64,000 bases of DNA, taken from contig NZ_SLUN01000021.1 in assembly GCF_004340685.1 (NCBI RefSeq), positions 1 to 64,000 of the forward strand, read 5' to 3'. This document shows positions 9,117 to 18,149 of the stretch, piece by piece (the stretch's first letter is position 1; each line of letters opens with the position of its first letter). The position numbers and the translations under genes are program-made. This DNA comes from Hydrogenispora ethanolica (GTDB lineage Bacteria; Bacillota; UBA4882; UBA8346). The notes below the pieces were generated by a model. The model was not told the origin of the DNA. It saw nothing but the letters and a program-made list of their open reading frames with translations, and searched no databases.

Positions 9117-9965
9117 TCATGGCGCCGGTTTGATCCCGGTCGCCAGAAACATCGGGATCTCCACGGTTTGGCCGGCTTTATTGGCGGTCCGGCAGTGGCA
9201 GTTCAGCGCGCTCACCTGAACTTCGCCAAACCCGGCGGCTTCCAGCCACTGCCGGATCTCGGCTGCGTCGAACCCCAGCCAGACGTCGAACTTCTCCTGC
9301 TTTAGCCATTGATGATGATGGGCTTGGGCATCGCTGATCACCACCCGGCCGCCGGGTTTCAGGACCCGGAACATCTCCTTGATGGCGAGCGACGGCTCAA
9401 GCAGGTGATGCAGGAGAAGGTTGGCGAATACCTGGTCCTGGCTGGCGTCGGCCAGCGGCAGATCGTGGGCGTCTCCCTCCAGCAACGCTACGTTGTCGAG
9501 CCCCGCCTGATTCAGCTCATATCCGGCCACTTCCAGCATGGCGGTGGAGAGGTCGACCGCGGTGACTTTTTCGGCGAACCGGGCCAGGTGCTTGGCGAGG
9601 TAGCCGGTGCCGGTGCCGAGATCGGCGACCTGGGAACCGGGAGCCGGCGGAAAAGCGTCGACGACCATCTCCCGCAACGCTCCGTCGTAGCTGCCCTTGC
9701 GCATCTCGTCATAGACCGGCGCCACTTTGCTGAAATAAGCCTTTCCTTCATCTTCGACCGCAGCGTAATCCCGTGAGTTTCCCTGAGCGACCCAGTTCAG
9801 CAGGGCGGTTCTGGAGAAACGCCATTCCCGTCCGACCTTGCGAGCCGGGACATTCTCCTCCCGCAACATCTTGAGGAATGTTTTGGTGCTGACTTGAAAA
9901 AGCTGGCTTGCTTCTTCCAAGGTAAGAACATCTTTCATTGGTTCCGGAGTCTCGGTTCCGGTCAT
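9117..9965 (-). CDS. Excisionase-type HTH fused to SAM-dependent methyltransferase
   Basis: A 282-residue two-domain protein. Residues about 10-60 are a MerR/excisionase-type winged HTH (LTLEEASQLFQVSTKTFLKM ... RKVGREWRFSRTALLNW). Residues about 75-280 are a class I methyltransferase with SAM motif VADLGTGTGYLAKHL, acidic motif VTAVDLS and post-motifs LLLHHLLEP and LKPGGRVVISDA. The C-terminal CHC sequence might bind metal or arsenic. The ATG is chosen for AGGAGGGTTTCCCG upstream. Similar HTH-methyltransferase fusions are common in Bacillota, and their target is unknown to me. It may act as a DNA-guided or self-regulating methyltransferase; this is inference. Confidence 0.8.
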   Translation of the reverse strand: MTGTETPEPMKDVLTLEEASQLFQVSTKTFLKMLREENVPARKVGREWRFSRTALLNWVAQGNSRDYAAVEDEGKAYFSKVAPVYDEMRKGSYDGALREMVVDAFPPAPGSQVADLGTGTGYLAKHLARFAEKVTAVDLSTAMLEVAGYELNQAGLDNVALLEGDAHDLPLADASQDQVFANLLLHHLLEPSLAIKEMFRVLKPGGRVVISDAQAHHHQWLKQEKFDVWLGFDAAEIRQWLEAAGFGEVQVSALNCHCRTANKAGQTVEIPMFLATGIKPAP

Positions 9966-10619
9966 CGGGAAACCCTCCTGTTCACCCTCATTATAAGACA
10001 TTATTTACCGATATTCAAGCGATATTTTCCCTTACATTCTTTTATCTTCTATTAAATTCCGAATCGAATCCGTAGCATGGACTGGAGAGGAAGACCCCTG
10101 ATAAATCACGAGGCGCGTTCGAAAACTGTTACGATACTGGCGGCGGTGTTTTTTATGGGCGGAAGATTAATTTTCTGGCGGATATACTTGAAAAATGAGC
10201 TCAGGAATGTTACATTAGTATTGTATATTACACAGATATTACACTGAAATAATAAAAACTGGATCTTAATTAGAAGACTTAACGAAAAGAAATTTTTGGT
10301 CCAGGAGCAAACGAATTTAAAGACCAGCTTGAAGTATTTTTGTGGAAACTTTCTTAATTTTATGAATTAAGTAATGCGGATGGACTTCTAAATCAGGGCG
10401 GTTTCAACGGTTGTAAACAAAGGATTATTTTATTAATTAGGCAGTTCTCTCATCCCGCGAGGAAATATGTCGCGAAACTGTTTGTCTAAAATATTTGGTA
10501 CGACCTATTTATAGTAGTAAAGAACCGGCAAGAAAGCGCGAAAGGTGGTGGGGTGCCTGCTCTTAGGCGATTGAATTGGGCGGTTTGAGAATGGCAGTAT
10601 TCTTTTAAGGAGGATTGGC
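9966..10619. other. Divergent intergenic region with tandem 11-bp repeat
   Basis: This 654-bp AT-rich gap separates the minus-strand methyltransferase/leu genes from the plus-strand ABC operon. It contains two adjacent copies of ATATTACAC(A/T)G at 10225-10235 and 10236-10246, a spacing of about one helical turn that suggests a direct-repeat operator. No clear -35/-10 pair was fixed, and no gene is seen. Confidence 0.4.
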
Positions 10620-11903
10620 ATGTTGAAAAAATCGGCTTCGAGAATCTTCATTGCAATTTTAATGTTTTCAGTGGTGTTTACAATGCTTGGCGCCCCGGCC
10701 AGCGGGGAAAACGTGGTGACCATCAAGTATTGGCAGTATTTCTTCGAGACCAAGGTAAACCTCATGGATAAACTGATTAAAGACTTCGAGGCGAAGAACC
10801 CCGATATCAAAGTCGTTCAGCAACACTTCCCGTACGACTCGTACGAGCAAAAATTGTTGACTTCCATGGCGACGGGAACTGGCCCGGACATTATTAATAT
10901 CTATTATGGCTGGGTGCCGAAATACGTAAAGGCAAAAGTGTTGCAGCCGCTTCCCGCGAAATATTTCCCCGTCGGGAAAGTGGAAAAAGAGTTTGCCCCG
11001 ATGATTAAGGTCAATAAATTCAAGGGCAAGTATTATTCCATTCCCACCGCTGTCAGAACGCTGGGACTCTTCTGGAACAAGGATATTTTTAAAGCCAACG
11101 GGCTCGATCCCGAAAAGCCCCCCAAAGACCTGGATGAGCTGTTGGCGATGGCTCAAAAATGCACCAAGCGGACCAACGGGAAACTGGAGATCGAGGGCTT
11201 GACCTTTCAACCCACCGGCCAGCTTCACTGCTGGTTCCGGCCGGTGCTGCTGGAGCAGTTTGGCCAGAAACCTTTGAGCAAAGATAACAAGAAAGTGCTC
11301 TGGAATGCTTCGTCCAAGGGATACAAAGCCTTTGAATTCCTGGTCGACTTGGCCCGGAAATACAAAGTCGGGGAAAATAACTTCTTTACCGACGACTCCA
11401 CCGCTTTTATCAACGGCAAAGCCGCGTTACATATCGACGGTTCCTACCGCTTGAGCGCCATTGCCAAACAGGCGCCGGACCTCAATTATGGAGTCGCTCC
11501 GCTGCCGTCCTATAACAAAATCCAGAAATCCTTCGGCTCTTTCTGGACCAATGGTATTACCCGGAACGCCACGGGTAAGCGTTTGGAAGCTTCGGCGCGG
11601 TTCTTGCAGTACCTGACCTCGGCGCCGGTGATGAAAGAGTGGACCCAGCAGATTGGCGAGATTGGCGCCAGGATGGAAATCGCCAACGATCCGGACTTGC
11701 TGAAGGACAAGAAATTGGCTCCCTTTATTCAACAGCTGCCGACCGCGACCTCTTATTTCTATGTCGACGAAGCGGCCGACCGCAAAGCGATCTGCGATGC
11801 CATCGACCAAGTGCTCTTGAACAACGTCGAACCGAAAAAGGCATTGGACGAGGCCACCAAAAAGGTGCAAAAGCTGTTGGACGATTACTGGAAAACCAAC
11901 TAA
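10620..11903 (+). CDS. ABC sugar transporter substrate-binding protein
   Basis: A 427-residue extracellular solute-binding protein of family 1 (maltose/oligosaccharide type). The signal peptide covers residues 1 to about 29. The mature start VTIKYWQYFFETKVNLMDKL and later LLTSMATGTGPDIINIYYGW are typical, and AAFING-like IFINGKAALHIDGSY occurs around residue 265. The start has AAGGAGGATTGGC immediately upstream. It is first gene of an operon with two permeases and three enzymes. The ligand cannot be deduced; the downstream amidohydrolase, UPF0597 and lyase genes suggest an amino-sugar or amino-acid conjugate (inference). Confidence 0.92.
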   Translation: MLKKSASRIFIAILMFSVVFTMLGAPASGENVVTIKYWQYFFETKVNLMDKLIKDFEAKNPDIKVVQQHFPYDSYEQKLLTSMATGTGPDIINIYYGWVPKYVKAKVLQPLPAKYFPVGKVEKEFAPMIKVNKFKGKYYSIPTAVRTLGLFWNKDIFKANGLDPEKPPKDLDELLAMAQKCTKRTNGKLEIEGLTFQPTGQLHCWFRPVLLEQFGQKPLSKDNKKVLWNASSKGYKAFEFLVDLARKYKVGENNFFTDDSTAFINGKAALHIDGSYRLSAIAKQAPDLNYGVAPLPSYNKIQKSFGSFWTNGITRNATGKRLEASARFLQYLTSAPVMKEWTQQIGEIGARMEIANDPDLLKDKKLAPFIQQLPTATSYFYVDEAADRKAICDAIDQVLLNNVEPKKALDEATKKVQKLLDDYWKTN

Positions 11904-11938
11904 TCCTCATTATTTTAGGAAGCGCGCAGGGATGAAAC

Positions 11939-11973
11939 GAACAAGGAGAATGAGAATTCATTCTCCTTGTTTT
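11939..11973 (+). terminator. Intra-operon attenuator hairpin
   Basis: A perfect 13-bp stem (ACAAGGAGAATGA / TCATTCTCCTTGT) with loop GAAT is followed by TTTT, between the binding-protein gene and the permeases. Such hairpins usually leave more binding-protein mRNA than permease mRNA. Confidence 0.8.
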
Positions 11974-12104
11974 AGAAGCCAAGTGATAAATTCTTTCGAA
12001 GCGGAAATTGCCATGCAAAAAGATTAAAAACGACTTTATCACTGGCTTTCACGCAATTGCTGTGACCCCCGGCTTTTTTAGCGGGTTAATCACAGCTCGT
12101 TTAA
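11974..12104 (+). repeat. Two-hairpin GTGATAAA repeat, copy 2
   Basis: A forward copy in the 5' leader of the permease gene, ending 15 bp before its ATG. Module 2 has changed compensatorily: TTGTGA/TCACAA of other copies is CTGTGA/TCACAG here, and the inner stem differs. This paired change supports a selected hairpin. Confidence 0.8.
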
Positions 12105-12119
12105 GAAGGAGGAAACGGA

Positions 12120-13019
12120 ATGAAGCTTTCGATCAAAGGCAAACAGGCGATGTGGGCTTATATTTTTATTGCCGCTCCGTTGCTGTTTTTTCTTTGCATC
12201 CGAATTGCGCCAACGCTCTATACATTCAACCTGAGTCTGCATCAGTGGAATGTTTTGTCCCCGGATAAACCGTTCGTCTTTTTGCAGAACTTTACGGACC
12301 TTTTCCAAGACGATGTATTCTGGACGGTGGCCCGCAATACCGCAGTTTATGTGATCGGAAGCGTTCCGGTGGGCCTTCTGATCAGCCTGATCATCGCCCT
12401 GATGTTGAACAGCATCAAGAAGGGCGAGTCTTTCTACCGGATGTTGGTATTCGTGCCGTACGTCACGCCGATCGTGGCCATCGCCTGGGTGTGGCGCTGG
12501 ATGTTCATGAAACAAGGCGGAATTGTCAATCATGTGCTCGGCTTATTCGGCATCCCCCAGCAACCTTTTTTGGACAGCACCACCCAGGCCATTTTCGTGG
12601 TGATATCCAATATCGTCTGGCAGAACCTGGGGTTTTACACGGTCATTTTTTTAGCCGGTCTCAAGCAGATTTCCAAGACCTATTACGAAGCGGCCTCCAT
12701 CGATGGCGCTTCGCCGTGGCAACAATTTAAGAAAATCACCATTCCCCTGCTCAATTCCACCCTGGTGTATCTGATTGTGATGGCGACGATTCAGACCTTG
12801 CAAGTTTTTACACAGGTATATAACATTACGGCCGGCGGCCAAGGCAACCCCGGCGGACCCTTGAATTCCACGCTGAGCATCGTGTTATACGTCTACCAGC
12901 TGGGATTCAAAAGCTACAATATGGGTTATGCCAGCGCGGTGACGGTGGTCCTGTTTGTGATTATCCTGTTGATTACCTTGTTGCAGCTGAAGTTCCTGAC
13001 CAAGAAATACGACTCGTAA
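12120..13019 (+). CDS. ABC sugar transporter permease (MalF type)
   Basis: A 299-residue inner-membrane permease with six hydrophobic segments. The cytoplasmic EAA loop, which docks the ATPase, is YYEAASIDGASPWQQFKKI at residues about 190-208. The start is supported by AAGGAGGAAACGG. It follows the binding protein after a terminator-like hairpin and repeat copy 2, and is 13 bp upstream of its partner permease. No ATPase gene accompanies the operon, so a shared MsmX-type ATPase elsewhere is likely (inference from other Bacillota). Confidence 0.93.
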   Translation: MKLSIKGKQAMWAYIFIAAPLLFFLCIRIAPTLYTFNLSLHQWNVLSPDKPFVFLQNFTDLFQDDVFWTVARNTAVYVIGSVPVGLLISLIIALMLNSIKKGESFYRMLVFVPYVTPIVAIAWVWRWMFMKQGGIVNHVLGLFGIPQQPFLDSTTQAIFVVISNIVWQNLGFYTVIFLAGLKQISKTYYEAASIDGASPWQQFKKITIPLLNSTLVYLIVMATIQTLQVFTQVYNITAGGQGNPGGPLNSTLSIVLYVYQLGFKSYNMGYASAVTVVLFVIILLITLLQLKFLTKKYDS

Positions 13020-13032
13020 AGGGTGGATGGAA

Positions 13033-13845
13033 ATGTCAAAACTTAAAACGTGCATACTCCATACGGTGTTGACCATCGGTGGATTGCTGATCATATTTCC
13101 GTTCCTATGGATGATCGCGACCTCGTTAAAGACCGGGATCGATATCTATAACTTATCGCTCATCCCGAAGAATCCGACCATCAAAAGCTATCTCCAGGTG
13201 CTGCAATCCACCAACTTTTTGATCTGGTTCAAAAACAGCCTGGTGGTTGCGGCCATTACCACGGCTTCGGTGCTGTTCTTTGACACGCTGGTGGGCTATA
13301 CCTTCGCCAAATTGGATTTCAAGGGGAAAAACTTCCTGTTTGTCCTGGTGCTTTCGACCCTGATGATCCCCACCGAGATGCTGGTGATTCCGTGGTATGT
13401 CATGACCAATACCTTCGGCTGGGCCAACAGTTATTGGTCGCTGCTCTTTCCCGGCTTAACGTCGGCTTTCGGAATCTTCCTCATGAAACAGTTCTTCGAA
13501 GCGGTGCCCAACGATCTGCTGGAAGCGGGCCGCATCGACGGGCTCAATGAATTCGGCATCTTCCTCCGGGCGGCGGTGCCGCTGATCAAGCCGGCCCTGG
13601 CGGCGCTGGGGATTTTCACGTTCCTGGGCAACTGGAATGCTTTTTTGTGGCCGGTGATCGTGGTCGACCAACCGGAACTGTATACCCTGCCGGTGGGCTT
13701 GGCGCAATTCTCCGGCGAATCCTATAACCAATGGGACCTGGTGATGACCGGGGCCAGTATCGCCACGATCCCGGTGTTAATCATCTTTTTCATCTTCCAG
13801 CGCCAGATTATCGAAGGGATTCATCTGACCGGCATCAAAGAGTGA
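13033..13845 (+). CDS. ABC sugar transporter permease (MalG type)
   Basis: A 270-residue permease with six transmembrane helices, partner of the preceding gene. The EAA motif is LLEAGRIDGLNEFGIFLRA (residues about 158-176). Typical MalG features include NSLVVAAITT near the N-terminal third and FLGNWNAFLWPVIVV towards the C-terminus. The ATG at 13033 is preferred over 13027, which directly abuts GGGTGG and leaves no spacing. Confidence 0.92.
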   Translation: MSKLKTCILHTVLTIGGLLIIFPFLWMIATSLKTGIDIYNLSLIPKNPTIKSYLQVLQSTNFLIWFKNSLVVAAITTASVLFFDTLVGYTFAKLDFKGKNFLFVLVLSTLMIPTEMLVIPWYVMTNTFGWANSYWSLLFPGLTSAFGIFLMKQFFEAVPNDLLEAGRIDGLNEFGIFLRAAVPLIKPALAALGIFTFLGNWNAFLWPVIVVDQPELYTLPVGLAQFSGESYNQWDLVMTGASIATIPVLIIFFIFQRQIIEGIHLTGIKE

Positions 13846-13857
13846 GGAGTGAGGGGC

Positions 13858-14790
13858 ATGAATTTCAAAATCATCGATTCCCATGCTCATTTTCAAGTGG
13901 CGGAATATGAGATTGTCGGTACCAAGGAGAATTATGTCCGGCGGTACGGCATTGAAAAGTGGCAAAAGCTTCAACAAATGAACGAGTATCAGAAACGCCG
14001 CTGGAAGCAGGCGTGGCAATTCCCCGACCCCGAGCCGCCGTCGGAAGATTACCGGGAAACGGCGAAACGCTGGGTCGCGGAGATGGATCGCCGCGGCATC
14101 GAGCGGATGGTCTTTGTAACCGGCGGGGGCAATGAAATCCTGAGCCGGATCGTTCAATTGCATCCGGAGCGGATGATCGGCTATGCGCACCATCATCCGT
14201 TTGCGCCGGACGCCGCCGCCAAGCTGGCGGAGGCCGTCACCGACCTGGGGTTGAAAGGCTATAAGATTCTGGCCCCGGACCTTCCGGGCCGCATCGATGA
14301 CGAAGCCCTATATCCCGTCTGGGAGGTGGCGGAGCGGCACCGGATCCCGGTGCTGATTCATTTCGGGATCCTCGGCGCGGCGGGCGGCATCGCCAATCAT
14401 TGCAACATCAATCCGATGATCCTGCACGACGTGGCCAGGGCCTATCCGGATATTCCCTTCATCGTCCCCCATTTCGGCTGCGGCCATCCTGAGGACCTGT
14501 TGCAACTGGCCTGGGTCTGTCCGAACGTGTATGTGGACACTTCGGGGAGCAACCAGTGGACGCGCTGGATGCCCTATCCTTTGACGGTGCGGGATTTATT
14601 CAAGAAATACTATGAAACGGTGGGCCCGGAGCGGATCCTCTTCGGCACCGACTCCGAATGGTTCCCCAGGGGTTTTGTCCAACGGTACCTGGACGAACAG
14701 CTGCGCGACTGCGTCGAGCTGGGGATGAAAGAGAATGAAATCAAGGCGATCTTCCGGGACAATATCGCCCGGCTGTTGCAAATGGAGTGA
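13858..14790 (+). CDS. Amidohydrolase family protein (amidohydrolase_2)
   Basis: A 310-residue TIM-barrel metal-dependent hydrolase or decarboxylase. The N-terminal DSHAHFQ supplies the HxH metal ligands. Later candidate ligands are His in IPVLIHFGI (residue about 165), PHFGCGHPED (residue about 205) and Asp in LFGTDSEWFPRG (residue about 265). The ATG at 13858 is used because GAGG and GGAG sequences lie just upstream. It is 12 bp after the permease stop and 9 bp before the next gene, so it is co-transcribed. Amidohydrolase_2 proteins hydrolyse lactones or amides, or decarboxylate aromatic acids; which reaction applies is unknown. Confidence 0.85.
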   Translation: MNFKIIDSHAHFQVAEYEIVGTKENYVRRYGIEKWQKLQQMNEYQKRRWKQAWQFPDPEPPSEDYRETAKRWVAEMDRRGIERMVFVTGGGNEILSRIVQLHPERMIGYAHHHPFAPDAAAKLAEAVTDLGLKGYKILAPDLPGRIDDEALYPVWEVAERHRIPVLIHFGILGAAGGIANHCNINPMILHDVARAYPDIPFIVPHFGCGHPEDLLQLAWVCPNVYVDTSGSNQWTRWMPYPLTVRDLFKKYYETVGPERILFGTDSEWFPRGFVQRYLDEQLRDCVELGMKENEIKAIFRDNIARLLQME

Positions 14791-14799
14791 TCGGAAGCC

Positions 14800-16032
14800 A
14801 TGGATATCAAACCGCTCTTGGACCGGGAGATCAAACTGACCATGGGTTGCACCGACCCGGGCACGGTGGCTTACGCCGCGGCGCAAGCCGCCTCGCTCCT
14901 GCCTGGCGAGCTCGCGGCCATCCGGGTCCGGTTGAGTCCCAACCTGTATAAGAATGCCCTCTATGTCGGCATCCCCATCCTGAAACAACGCGGCATCGAA
15001 CATGCCGCGCTCCTGGGGGCGTTGATCAAGCGGCCGGAAAAGAAGCTGGAAGTCCTGAGCCTGATCGACGAGACGGTTCTGCGGCAATTCGCGCTCGCCA
15101 AGGAACGGCTGGAAATTTCAGTGGATTACCAGGAGTTCGCCGATCCGCTCTATCTGGAAGTGGAATGCCGGAGCGCCGGGCATTGCGTGAAAGTGGTCAT
15201 CCAGGGCGACTACGACCGCATCACGCAGATCGTTTGCGATCAGGAGCTGCTCCATACAGCCGCTGCGGCGGCTCTGCCTCAGGACGCTCCGGCCGGCGTC
15301 AGCTGGGGGGAACTTTATCATAGCGCCTTGCATGGCGGGCTGGAGGAACTGAAGGAACTGGGCGAGTACGAAGCCATCAACCGGCGGGCCGCCTTTCACG
15401 GCGCGGCCGGGGCGGAGCTCTGCCCCGCGGCGGACCGGGATATCCACGCAATGGCCGGGGTCTGCCGGGAGTATGTCTTCCGCGCCAGCCGAATGAGGAT
15501 GAGCGGCGAGCCCTTTCAGATCGCCAGCGTCGCGGGCAGCGGTAACCTGGGGATCGCCAGCATGCTTTCGGTGGCGGGGCTCTGCGATTGCCTGGACGCG
15601 GCGCCGGAGCGGCGGCTCCGGGCGCTGGCGCTCTCGGTGCTGACGGCCATCTATATCAAGAGCTTCATGGACCGCACCACGGTGATGTGCGGCACCGCCA
15701 TGGCCGGCGCGGCCGGAGCGGGCGCCGCGGCTGCCTATCTCTTCGGCGGCGACCGCAGCGCCGTCGAGCGAGCCATCGATACTGCGCTGGGGACTTTGAC
15801 CGGGATCCTCTGCGACGGAGCCAAGGAGAGCTGCGCCTTCAAAGTCAGCATGGCGGCGGCCAATGGCGTGGTGGACGGATACATGGCCGTGCGGGAGAGA
15901 TACATCCGCGGCGCCAGCGGCATGATTACGGCGGATATCGACCGGACCATCCGGAATATCGGCCGGATCAACAATGAATGCATGAAGGAAGTCAACCACT
16001 CGATTCTCAAGATCATTCAGAACCGCTATTAG
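14800..16032 (+). CDS. UPF0597/CyuA-type L-cysteine desulfidase or L-serine dehydratase family protein
   Basis: A 410-residue protein of the UPF0597 family, related to iron-sulfur L-serine ammonia-lyase alpha chains; characterised members release sulfide, ammonia and pyruvate from L-cysteine. Family marks are LTMGCTDPGTVAYAAAQAA (residues about 14-32), LSPNLYKNALYVGIPI, the glycine loop VAGSGNLGIAS (residues about 245-255) and ILCDGAKESCAFKVS (residues about 335-350). Cysteines in GCTDP and CDGAKESC are candidate [4Fe-4S] ligands. It lies 9 bp after the amidohydrolase in a catabolic operon, so it may deaminate an amino acid released from the imported compound (inference). Confidence 0.85.
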   Translation: MDIKPLLDREIKLTMGCTDPGTVAYAAAQAASLLPGELAAIRVRLSPNLYKNALYVGIPILKQRGIEHAALLGALIKRPEKKLEVLSLIDETVLRQFALAKERLEISVDYQEFADPLYLEVECRSAGHCVKVVIQGDYDRITQIVCDQELLHTAAAAALPQDAPAGVSWGELYHSALHGGLEELKELGEYEAINRRAAFHGAAGAELCPAADRDIHAMAGVCREYVFRASRMRMSGEPFQIASVAGSGNLGIASMLSVAGLCDCLDAAPERRLRALALSVLTAIYIKSFMDRTTVMCGTAMAGAAGAGAAAAYLFGGDRSAVERAIDTALGTLTGILCDGAKESCAFKVSMAAANGVVDGYMAVRERYIRGASGMITADIDRTIRNIGRINNECMKEVNHSILKIIQNRY

Positions 16033-16159
16033 AAGCCAGGTGATAAAGTCTCTTTCAAATAATTCCTTTTGCCAAAGGATTTTAAGACGACTTTATCCCG
16101 TGCTTCTCTGAGCTTTTGTATTCAACCCGACCTTCGGACGGGGTTTATCACAACGCTTT
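16031..16159 (+). repeat. Two-hairpin GTGATAAA repeat, copy 3
   Basis: A forward copy that begins at the stop codon of the UPF0597 gene and ends 56 bp before the lyase gene. Module 2 keeps the CGACCTTCGGACG core. One arm reads TTTATCCCG instead of TTTATCAC. Confidence 0.8.
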
Positions 16160-16214
16160 GAACAACCGTCAAGCAGTCCTGCTTCACGGCAGCTTACAAA
16201 AGAGGGATGATACG

Positions 16215-17723
16215 ATGTATACCAAAGAATATGTGGAAGCGACCGACGGCGTCCGGTTTCCGGGAAAGTCATTTCAAGACGCGATCCTGGAGCCCGTCTT
16301 CGATGTGCAGAAGCAATACCTGTACCGGCCGTTCATCAAGATCAGCAAGGCGCACCTGGTCATGCTCCAGGAGCAGCAGATCATCACCCCCGACGAGGCC
16401 CGGGCGATCATGCAGGGGCTGCTCGAGGTGGAGACAATCGACTTCGAAAGCCGTAGGTACGACCCTTCCTATGAAGACATGTTCTTTATGGTGGAGAACG
16501 CCTTGGCCGATAAAGTCGGCATCGATCTGGCCGGCAGGATGCATATCGCCCGCAGCCGGAATGACCTGGACATCTGCGAATTCCGCATGGTGCTGCGGGA
16601 GAAGGTTTTGGAGATCATCGGCCTTTTGAATACCTTCCGGGAAGTGCTGTTGAATCTGGCGGCCGAAAACATCGATACGGTGATGCCGGCCTATACCCAC
16701 ACCCAGCCCGCCCAGCCCAGCACCCTGGCCCACTACCTGCTGGCCTTTCACGACTCCATCGCCAGGGACTGCGGGCGGTTGATGAACGCCTACCATACCA
16801 TCAACCACAGCCCGATCGGCGCGGCCGCCATTACCACCACCGGTTTTCCGATCAATCGCGAGAGAATGGGGGAACTGCTGGGATTTGACGGCCTGGTGGA
16901 GAACTCCTACGACTGCATCGCCGGCTGCGACTACCTGACCGAATGCGCCTCGGCCCTGATGATCTGCAACACTAATCTTTCCAAGTTCATGAAGGATGTG
17001 CTGGATTTCTGCACCCGGGAGTTCAACGCCTTTTACCTGAGCGCGCCGTATGTCCAGATCAGCAGCATTATGCCGCAGAAACGGAATCCCTCGTCGCTGG
17101 AGCATACCCGGCCGATGATCAGCAAGGCCATCGCCGAGGCCAATGCGGTATTCACGGTCCTGCATAATACCCCGTTCGGCGACATCGTCGACACCGAGGA
17201 GCAGCTTCAGCCCCATCTCTACGACTCGATCGAGTATACCGCCCGGGTGTTGAAGGTCGTCTGCGCGGTGCTGGTGACCCTGAAGGTGAATAAGAAAGTC
17301 CTTTTCGACCGCGCCCACGAGGGGTTCATCACCGCCACCGAGCTCTGTGATACGCTGGTGCGGGAGAAGGGCTTGTCGTTCCGGCTGAGCCACAAGGTGA
17401 CCAGCGCCCTGGTCCGGCAGTTGATCGACCGCCGGATGGCCATCGCCGACATCACCACCGAGCTGATCGATGCGATCGCCGCCGATACCATCGGCCAGCG
17501 GCTCGGGATCTCCGACCAGATCATCCGGGCCGCCCTGGATCCCGTGCATTTCGTGGCGATCCGCACCGTCACCGGCGGCCCGGCGCCGGGCGAGGTCCGG
17601 CGGATGCTCGCCAAGCGGAACGCGGCGCTGGAAACGGAACGGGCGGCATGCGAAGACTGCCGCGCCCGGCTGCGGACGGCCGACGCCGCCCTGGCGGACG
17701 CCATCGCCGCGCTGCTGAAATAA
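16215..17723 (+). CDS. Argininosuccinate lyase-like enzyme (aspartase/fumarase superfamily)
   Basis: A 502-residue member of the argininosuccinate lyase family. MHIARSRNDLDICEFRMVLR (residues about 110-130) and the THTQPAQPSTLAHYLLAFHD segment (residues about 160-180) are characteristic. The superfamily signature appears as SSIMPQKRNPSSLEHTRP (residues about 280-297), containing the catalytic serine loop. The ATG at 16215 is chosen for GAGGG 8 nt upstream; a longer frame would run into repeat copy 3. It exceeds ArgH length (about 460) through an Ala/Arg-rich C-terminal tail. No arginine genes are near. Catabolic ArgH relatives cleave N-substituted aspartates to fumarate plus an amine, so a role in degrading an imported aspartate adduct is plausible. 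Confidence 0.8.
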   Translation: MYTKEYVEATDGVRFPGKSFQDAILEPVFDVQKQYLYRPFIKISKAHLVMLQEQQIITPDEARAIMQGLLEVETIDFESRRYDPSYEDMFFMVENALADKVGIDLAGRMHIARSRNDLDICEFRMVLREKVLEIIGLLNTFREVLLNLAAENIDTVMPAYTHTQPAQPSTLAHYLLAFHDSIARDCGRLMNAYHTINHSPIGAAAITTTGFPINRERMGELLGFDGLVENSYDCIAGCDYLTECASALMICNTNLSKFMKDVLDFCTREFNAFYLSAPYVQISSIMPQKRNPSSLEHTRPMISKAIAEANAVFTVLHNTPFGDIVDTEEQLQPHLYDSIEYTARVLKVVCAVLVTLKVNKKVLFDRAHEGFITATELCDTLVREKGLSFRLSHKVTSALVRQLIDRRMAIADITTELIDAIAADTIGQRLGISDQIIRAALDPVHFVAIRTVTGGPAPGEVRRMLAKRNAALETERAACEDCRARLRTADAALADAIAALLK

Positions 17724-17778
17724 GCGGCGCCCCGGCGAATCCCGTTTTCCACCCGGGATGTATGGATGGATGATCGCG

Positions 17779-17813
17779 AAACACCTTTTCCCTGTCGAAG
17801 AGGTGTTTTTTTC
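17779..17813 (+). terminator. Rho-independent terminator
   Basis: AACACCT and AGGTGTT arms flank a short loop and are followed by TTTTTT. It ends the operon that begins at 10620. Confidence 0.8.
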
Positions 17814-17942
17814 ATAATCCGGGCCGGAAGGGCGCACCATGTTTGCGAAGGCCGCGCTATGCGATGAGGGGCGGCCTACAGTGTTCAACAAAATTCAATT
17901 TGAAAATATTTTTCAGCGAAAATATAATTGGAGTGAAATATA

Positions 17943-18020
17943 TATGTTGCAATAAGTTTTTGTACATCCAAAATCATTGCAACATATTTCCTTGATTCAT
18001 AAGTTGAAATAAATACCGTA
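17943..18020. repeat. Dispersed palindrome TGTTGCAATAAG ... ATTGCAACATATTTC, copy 1
   Basis: ATGTTGCAATAA is repeated inverted as ATTGCAACAT about 25 bp later, followed by ATTTCCTTGATTCATA. The same arrangement recurs at 38578-38652 with TCGCAATAA/TTATTGCGACA, a paired change. No gene is present; it lies in the gap between the lyase operon and the HAD gene. Confidence 0.7.
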
Positions 18021-18149
18021 AAATTCCCTTTCCCAGCCATGCTTCACGGATGGAAAAGCTTACTCAAATATTTAATTCAACCTATCCCGGCGAAGCCGGA
18101 ACCAAAAAGAATGGGGAGTTCAATGTAGCGATGAAGTAAGCCCAAAAAT

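Noticed and set aside
16269-17891. 540-codon antisense ORF over the lyase gene, and similar long antisense ORFs over leu, mur and upp genes
   Set aside because: High-GC third-position bias creates open antisense frames. The sense proteins have clear families and the antisense ones do not.
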